This document shows, piece after piece, positions 59,329 through 64,000 of a stretch of DNA of 64,000 nt (position 1 is its first letter; every line of letters begins with the position of its first letter). A model generated the notes under the pieces. It worked only from the letters and a program-made list of their open reading frames with translations, was not told the DNA's origin and ran no database searches. The position numbers and the translations under genes are program-made. The DNA comes from Epibacterium ulvae (GTDB lineage: Bacteria; Pseudomonadota; Alphaproteobacteria; Rhodobacterales; Rhodobacteraceae): NCBI RefSeq assembly GCF_018678075.1, contig NZ_JAHHIR010000005.1, positions 1 to 64,000 of the forward strand, given 5' to 3'.

Positions 59329-61158
59329 ATGAAAAAACTCTCAAAAACTTTTGTTTGGATCCTAATGGGGATGCTGATCCTGGGCCTTATGGGCTTTGGC
59401 GCGGTCAGCTTCACCGGATCTGGCACCGCAGTGGCAACCGTTGGCGACGAAGAAGTCACGGTCAACCAATACGCGCGCGCCCTTCAACAGGAACAACGCG
59501 CCCTGCAGGCTCAGACCGGTCAGTCTTTTACCGTGTCGCAGATGATCGAATTTGGCCTGGATCGTGCGGTTTTGAACCGTCTGGTCTCGGTCGCGGCGAT
59601 CAACAATGAGGTCAAACGCATCGGCGTTTCTACCGGTGACGACAACCTGCTGCGCGAGATTTCAGAGATCGACGCCTTCCAAGGGATCGACGGTTCTTTT
59701 GACCGTGAGTCCTATGCCTTTGCGCTGCAAAACGCAGGTCTGAGCGAACGTGAGTTTGAGGCCGACATCCGTCTGGAAACCGCCCGCACCCTGGTTCAGG
59801 GTGCCGTGATCTCGGGTGTGAAAATGCCGCCTTTGATGCAGAAAACTCTGCTGGATTACGTAGGCTCTCGTCGCAGCTTCTCTTATGTTGTGCTGTCACC
59901 GGATGATGTGATCTTGCCCCAGGTCGCGCCATCAGACGCAGAGCTGCGCGAATTCTACGACGACAACATTGCCGACTTCACCCTGCCCGAGACCAAAGTG
60001 ATTTCCTATGTGCAGCTCAGCCCCGAGATGGTGATCAACGATATCGAAATTGACGAAGCCACGATTGAAGCGCTCTTTAACGACCGCGCCGAGATCTATC
60101 AGCTGCCTGAACGTCGTCTGGTGGAGCGTCTGGTCTTTGTCGACCAATCCGCAGCTGAGACCGCCAAGGCACAGCTGGATCTGGGCGGCACCGTGTTTGA
60201 AGCTCTGGTTGCTGATCGCGGTCTGGCACTGGCCGATATCGATATGGGTGACGTCACACGCGAAGATCTGGGCGACGCCGCCGAGGGTGTTTTTGCGGCT
60301 GCTTCAGGCTCTGTTGTTGGGCCTTTGCCCTCAAACCTGGGTCCGGCGCTTTATCGGATCAACGGTGTTTTGGACGCGCGCACCACAGCATTGGATGATG
60401 TCCGCGACGAGCTGCGCCGCGAATTGGCAGGCGACCGCGCCCGCCGTCTGATCGAGACCCGCAGCGAAGACATCGAAGACCTGCTGGCCGGTGGTGTCAC
60501 ATTGGAAGAGCTGTCCGCCAGCGATGGTCTGGCGCTTGGTCAGATCGATTGGACCCCGCAAAGCGACGCAGACATCGCCGCCTATGATGGGTTCCGCGCC
60601 CGCGCCGCAGCGGTGACATTGGAAGATTTCCCAACCGTGGACTTCCTCGCCGATGGCAGCCTTTATGCGTTGCGCCTGGATGAGGTTCTTGAACCCCGCC
60701 CGCAGCCATTTGACGAAGCGCAGGACGCAATCCTGGCCGCTTGGAATGCGGACCGAATTGCCACGGCTGTTGCCGCCCAGGCCGAGGATCTGAAATCCAA
60801 AACTGAAGCAGCCGGTTCCTTCCCCGAATCCGCAACCGTCGCGGTCGAAGAAGGCCTGACCCGCACCGCCTATCTTGATCTCACACCCGCGAACATGATG
60901 AATGAGATCTTTGAAATGGCCGTCGGTGATTTGCGCGTGGTCGATGGAGCCGAGAACACCGTGGTTGTGCGCTTGGACGAAACGCTTGCACCGGCACAAA
61001 CCGATGATCTGACAACGCTTGCCAATGCGATCGCTCAGCAGCTGGATCAGTCGCTGGCGCAGGCAATGTTTGACGCCTATGCAACCGAGTTGCTGCAACA
61101 GGCTGATCCGCAAGTGAACCCGCAGACCTTGGCGGCCGTTCAGGCCAACTTCAATTAA
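59329..61158 (+). CDS. PpiD-like periplasmic folding protein
   Basis: A 609-residue membrane-anchored protein: one N-terminal helix (about 8-28), a SurA-N/PpiD-like region (VATVGDEEVTVNQYARALQQ) and a long C-terminal region. A degenerate parvulin-like PPIase domain is expected near 260-370, and its catalytic residues are not clear. Such proteins assist outer-membrane folding. ATG 59329 matches the anchor; a frame to 59272 is longer. It precedes trpE by 17 bases. Confidence 0.85.
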   Translation: MKKLSKTFVWILMGMLILGLMGFGAVSFTGSGTAVATVGDEEVTVNQYARALQQEQRALQAQTGQSFTVSQMIEFGLDRAVLNRLVSVAAINNEVKRIGVSTGDDNLLREISEIDAFQGIDGSFDRESYAFALQNAGLSEREFEADIRLETARTLVQGAVISGVKMPPLMQKTLLDYVGSRRSFSYVVLSPDDVILPQVAPSDAELREFYDDNIADFTLPETKVISYVQLSPEMVINDIEIDEATIEALFNDRAEIYQLPERRLVERLVFVDQSAAETAKAQLDLGGTVFEALVADRGLALADIDMGDVTREDLGDAAEGVFAAASGSVVGPLPSNLGPALYRINGVLDARTTALDDVRDELRRELAGDRARRLIETRSEDIEDLLAGGVTLEELSASDGLALGQIDWTPQSDADIAAYDGFRARAAAVTLEDFPTVDFLADGSLYALRLDEVLEPRPQPFDEAQDAILAAWNADRIATAVAAQAEDLKSKTEAAGSFPESATVAVEEGLTRTAYLDLTPANMMNEIFEMAVGDLRVVDGAENTVVVRLDETLAPAQTDDLTTLANAIAQQLDQSLAQAMFDAYATELLQQADPQVNPQTLAAVQANFN

Positions 61159-61175
61159 CTAAGGGCAAATTCCAC

Positions 61176-62687
61176 ATGGCTCTGACACCCGAATACAATG
61201 ATTTCGCCGCAGCATATGAGCGCGGCGAAAATCAAGTGGTCTATACCCGGTTGGCTGCGGATCTGGACACGCCGGTCTCTTTGATGCTGAAACTGACAGG
61301 TGCGCAAAGAGACGCGTTTATGTTGGAATCGGTGACTGGCGGCGAAGTGCGCGGCCGGTATTCCATCATCGGCATGAAACCCGATCTGGTCTGGCGCTCC
61401 CGTGGCACCCATTCCGAGCTGAACCGCAATGCGCGGTTTGACGAAGACGCCTTTGTCGCGCAGGACGGTAACCCGCTGGACAATCTGCGCGCTCTGTTGG
61501 CTGAGATCAAAATCGACCTGCCAGATGATCTGCCCCAGGCGGCGGCGGGTCTGTTTGGCTATCTCGGCTATGACATGGTGCGCCATGTTGAGGTCCTGCC
61601 CAATGTGAACCCTGACCCATTGGGCCTGCCGGATGCGATAATGATGCGCCCCTCGGTGATTGCAGTTCTGGACGGCGTCAAAGGAGAGGTCACCGTGGTC
61701 TCACCTGTGTGGAGCAGTGGTGAGCAATCGGCCAAAGCCGCCTATGCGCAGGCCTCGGAACGGGTGATGGATGCGGTGCGCGATCTGGAACGCGCCATGC
61801 CCGAAGCCACGCGCGATCTGGGCGATAGCCGCGACGTAGGTGAGCCTGTGTCGAATTTCACCAAATCCGGCTATATAGAAGCGGTGGAAAAGGCCAAGGA
61901 ATACATCCGCGCAGGCGACATCTTTCAAGTGGTTCCGGCACAGCGTTGGACACATGATTTCCCGCTGCCGCCCTTTGCGCTGTATCGCTCCCTGCGTCGC
62001 ACGAACCCGTCGCCGTTTATGTTCTATTTCAACTTTGGTGGCTTCCAGGTTGTGGGCGCAAGCCCCGAGATCCTAGTGCGGGTTTTTGGCAATGAGGTCA
62101 CCATTCGCCCCATTGCAGGCACCCGCCCCCGTGGCGCGACGCCGGAAGAAGACAAGGCGAACGAGTTGGATCTGCTCGCCGATAAGAAAGAGCTGGCAGA
62201 ACACCTGATGCTGCTGGATCTGGGCCGCAATGACGTGGGTCGCGTGGCCAAAATCGGCACGGTTAAACCCACCGAAGAGTTTATCATCGAACGCTACAGC
62301 CATGTGATGCATATCGTGTCCAACGTGGTCGGAGAGCTGGACGCAGACAAAGACGCGCTGGATGCGTTCTTTGCCGGTATGCCCGCAGGCACTGTGTCCG
62401 GTGCACCCAAGGTGCGCGCGATGGAGATCATCGACGAGTTGGAGCCAGAAAAGCGCGGTGTCTATGGCGGTGGTGTGGGCTATTTCTCGGCCGGCGGTGA
62501 TATGGATATGTGTATCGCCCTGCGTACCGCGATCGTGAAGGATCAAAAGCTCTATATTCAGGCCGGCGGCGGTGTTGTTAATGACAGCGATCCTGAGGCT
62601 GAATTTATGGAAACCGTGCATAAATCCAACGCCATCCGTCGTGCGGCGGCAGATGCGGCGCGGTTCATTCGCAACGGTAATTCATGA
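61176..62687 (+). CDS. trpE: anthranilate synthase component I
   Basis: TrpE makes anthranilate from chorismate, with TrpG as partner. The 503 residues include SPEILVRVFGNEVTIRPIAG, LLDLGRNDVGRVAK, PAGTVSGAPKVRAMEII and GGVGYFSAGGDMD. Tryptophan-feedback LLES-type motif is present as MLESVTGG. trpG is not in the window. Confidence 0.97.
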   Translation: MALTPEYNDFAAAYERGENQVVYTRLAADLDTPVSLMLKLTGAQRDAFMLESVTGGEVRGRYSIIGMKPDLVWRSRGTHSELNRNARFDEDAFVAQDGNPLDNLRALLAEIKIDLPDDLPQAAAGLFGYLGYDMVRHVEVLPNVNPDPLGLPDAIMMRPSVIAVLDGVKGEVTVVSPVWSSGEQSAKAAYAQASERVMDAVRDLERAMPEATRDLGDSRDVGEPVSNFTKSGYIEAVEKAKEYIRAGDIFQVVPAQRWTHDFPLPPFALYRSLRRTNPSPFMFYFNFGGFQVVGASPEILVRVFGNEVTIRPIAGTRPRGATPEEDKANELDLLADKKELAEHLMLLDLGRNDVGRVAKIGTVKPTEEFIIERYSHVMHIVSNVVGELDADKDALDAFFAGMPAGTVSGAPKVRAMEIIDELEPEKRGVYGGGVGYFSAGGDMDMCIALRTAIVKDQKLYIQAGGGVVNDSDPEAEFMETVHKSNAIRRAAADAARFIRNGNS

Positions 62688-62702
62688 GGCTGAGGTCAGA
62701 TG

Positions 62703-62761
62703 CCTCCGGCGGAAGTATTTTTGAAAAGATGAAGGGGTGCGGATCATCGCGCCCCTTTTTC
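62703..62761 (+). terminator. trpE terminator with repeat element
   Basis: CCTCCGGCGGAAGTATTT (62704-62721) is followed by the stem AAGGGGTGCG (62732-62741) / CGCGCCCCTT (62748-62757) and TTTTT. The first part recurs in other roseobacter intergenic regions, from memory. Confidence 0.85.
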
Positions 62762-62779
62762 TGTGTCTTTAACCGGTGA

Positions 62780-63682
62780 TCAGGTCAGGTTTTCTTCGAA
62801 GAATTCCAAGGTGCGTTCCCAGGCCAACGTTGCGGCTTCCTCGTCGTAGCGCGGCGTGGTGTCATTGTGGAACCCGTGGTTCACATCCGGGTAGAAATGG
62901 ACGGTGAAGGCTTTTTGATGTTCGCGCAGCGCGGCGGAATAGGCTTCCCAGCCTTCGTTCACACGTTGGTCGAGCCCTGCGTATTGGATCATCAATGGCG
63001 CTTGGATCGCGGGCACATCTTCTGCTGCCGGCTGGCGGCCGTAAAATGGGACGGATGCGGCGAGATCGGGATAGGCCACGGCCAGTGCGTTGCAGACACC
63101 ACCGCCGTAGCAGAAGCCAACTGCGCCGACCTTGCCGGTGGAGCCTTCGTGATCGCGCAGATGTTCAAAGGCTGCAAAAAAGTCTTCCATCAGCTTGGCA
63201 CGATCCATGCTGCGCTGCATGGTGCGGCCTTCGTCGTCGGTGCCGGGATAGCCACCCAAGGGGGACAGCCCATCGGGGCCAAGTGCGAGGTAACCTGCTT
63301 TGGCGGCGCGGCGTACGACGTCTTGGATATAGGGGTTCAGGCCACGGTTTTCATGCACAACCAGAACCGCGGGCAGTCTACCGGTGGCGCCAGCTGGTTT
63401 GGCCATCAGACCGCGAATGGTGCCGTGCCCTTCGGGGCTTTCATATTCGACCCATTCGGTTTCAATCGATGGATCGTCTTCGGCCACTTGTGCGGCCCAG
63501 GCATAGTTTGGCTGCAGCTGTTCGAACAGCATCGCGCCGGTGACACCTGCCGCCGCATAGCGCCCGGCTTGGGTCATAAATTCGCGTTTGTTGATCTTGC
63601 CGTGCACATAGCCATCAAAGATCTCAAGGATCCTTTGGTCAAAGTCACTGGCTTTTTTGCGTTTGTTGGTCTCGGTGTTCAT
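62780..63682 (-). CDS. dienelactone hydrolase family protein
   Basis: A 300-residue hydrolase with C191 in [14 protein letters not shown] as nucleophile, an Asp near [10 protein letters not shown], and the His in [10 protein letters not shown]. The N-terminus [20 protein letters not shown] could be a signal or anchor with a Tat-like start, KR instead of RR. Substrate unknown. AGGAGGG 7 bases before ATG 63682 fixes the start. Confidence 0.88.
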   Translation of the reverse strand: MNTETNKRKKASDFDQRILEIFDGYVHGKINKREFMTQAGRYAAAGVTGAMLFEQLQPNYAWAAQVAEDDPSIETEWVEYESPEGHGTIRGLMAKPAGATGRLPAVLVVHENRGLNPYIQDVVRRAAKAGYLALGPDGLSPLGGYPGTDDEGRTMQRSMDRAKLMEDFFAAFEHLRDHEGSTGKVGAVGFCYGGGVCNALAVAYPDLAASVPFYGRQPAAEDVPAIQAPLMIQYAGLDQRVNEGWEAYSAALREHQKAFTVHFYPDVNHGFHNDTTPRYDEEAATLAWERTLEFFEENLT

Positions 63683-63784
63683 GTCAAACCCTCCTGTCAA
63701 TGAAGTCCATGATGACTCCAATTTTGATTTGAAAAAACCGTAGCATGCAATTGTAACTTGTGTTCACACTTCTTTGTGGCAACA

Positions 63785-63813
63785 AAAAACGGCACGCCGT
63801 TTGGGGCGTGCCG
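63785..63813 (-). terminator. terminator of the PhoX-like gene
   Basis: On the minus strand CGGCACGCC and GGCGTGCCG form a 9-bp stem with a CCAAAC loop, followed by a T6 run. Confidence 0.85.
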
Positions 63814-63838
63814 CTGGTTATTTAATGTTTTGAGCGGC

Positions 63839-64000
63839 TTAACCGATCAGAGCGCCGTCTTCACGCTTGACCACGATCACTGCGGAACGGGCCAGTTTGC
63901 CGTCGCCGTCCGGGAAAGGTGCAGCTGGGTGCTGAACGCCCACAAACAGCGAGCGGCGGTCGGATGACCAGCAGATGCCGGTAACTTCGGCGCCGTAAGG
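63839..64000 (-). CDS. phoX: PhoX-family phosphatase, C-terminal end (partial)
   Basis: The last 53 codons of a gene that enters from the right: YGAEVTGICWSSDRRSLFVG then VQHPAAPFPDG and RSAVIVVKREDGALIG. This is the C-terminal signature of PhoX/DUF839 proteins (calcium-dependent alkaline phosphatases, usually Tat-exported). The rest lies outside the window. Confidence 0.75.
   Translation of the reverse strand, partial: PYGAEVTGICWSSDRRSLFVGVQHPAAPFPDGDGKLARSAVIVVKREDGALIG

Noticed and set aside
61159-61175. trp leader peptide before trpE
   Set aside because: The 17-base gap has no room for an attenuator.

Overview
The window looks like a chromosomal segment of a marine alphaproteobacterium of the Roseobacter group (Rhodobacteraceae). 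The basis is protein-level recognition: an iscR-suf cluster with Yip1-type membrane proteins, an IscR without the usual cluster cysteines, a B12-dependent NrdJ, the hybrid kinase CckA with a CtrA-type site in front of it, a recA with the GTTC-N7-GTTC SOS box, and an Irr/Rhodo-style gene order. G+C is high by eye (about 58-60 %, not computed). No rRNA, prophage or CRISPR array is visible. Most of the window is ordinary core genome; the accessory material is concentrated in the first 1 kb.

Layout: (1) 1-1165, a valS 5' remnant abutting a truncated IS66-type element and a second IS66-like end. (2) 1166-9350, the minus-strand Fe-S assembly cluster iscR - cysteine desulfurase - sufB - membrane protein - sufC - sufD - two membrane proteins - sufS, driven from a promoter whose -10 overlaps a palindromic operator. 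(3) 9403-13928, an alpha/beta hydrolase, a small protein, a tandem HD-domain protein, an SMR efflux pump with a structured leader, and typA. (4) 13981-25360, two small paralogous proteins (one probably frameshifted), DUF1330 protein, alaS, recA with SOS box, a sulfotransferase-like protein, cckA, an RsmB-type methyltransferase and guaB. (5) 25635-33508, a CoA-transferase, a RamA-like corrinoid reactivase, tRNA-Gly, a thioesterase, pgi, pgl, then a 23-codon ORF translationally coupled to a SPASM-like radical SAM enzyme, and usg. (6) 33703-43842, gyrA, tRNA-Leu, exoD, dsbB, the arginine-to-proline pair (arginase, ornithine cyclodeaminase) with a divergent Lrp regulator, HNH nuclease, rluE-like gene, esterase and alkA. 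(7) 43941-53794, MFS transporter, squalene/phytoene-synthase-like gene, cimA, cysS, a small outer-membrane-like protein and nrdJ. (8) 53795-64000, a 695-base gene-poor region with a CtrA-type site, tRNA-Pro, DUF192 protein, double cold-shock protein, pdxH, fabI, gpt, an aminotransferase, a PpiD-like chaperone, trpE, a dienelactone hydrolase and the 3' end of a PhoX-type phosphatase.

How the genes work together: the suf block makes Fe-S clusters for many clients here (radical SAM, RamA-like protein, NrdJ-associated metabolism). RamA-like protein and NrdJ together indicate a strong reliance on cobalamin. Arginase plus ornithine cyclodeaminase turn arginine into proline. The most interesting unexplained items are the 23-aa peptide coupled to the radical SAM gene (32213-33234), the structured leader in front of the SMR gene (11490-11607), the CtrA-type site in front of cckA (22652-22667), and the gene-poor region upstream of nrdJ. 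Start sites were chosen by ribosome-binding sites and family length; several differ from the longest possible frame.
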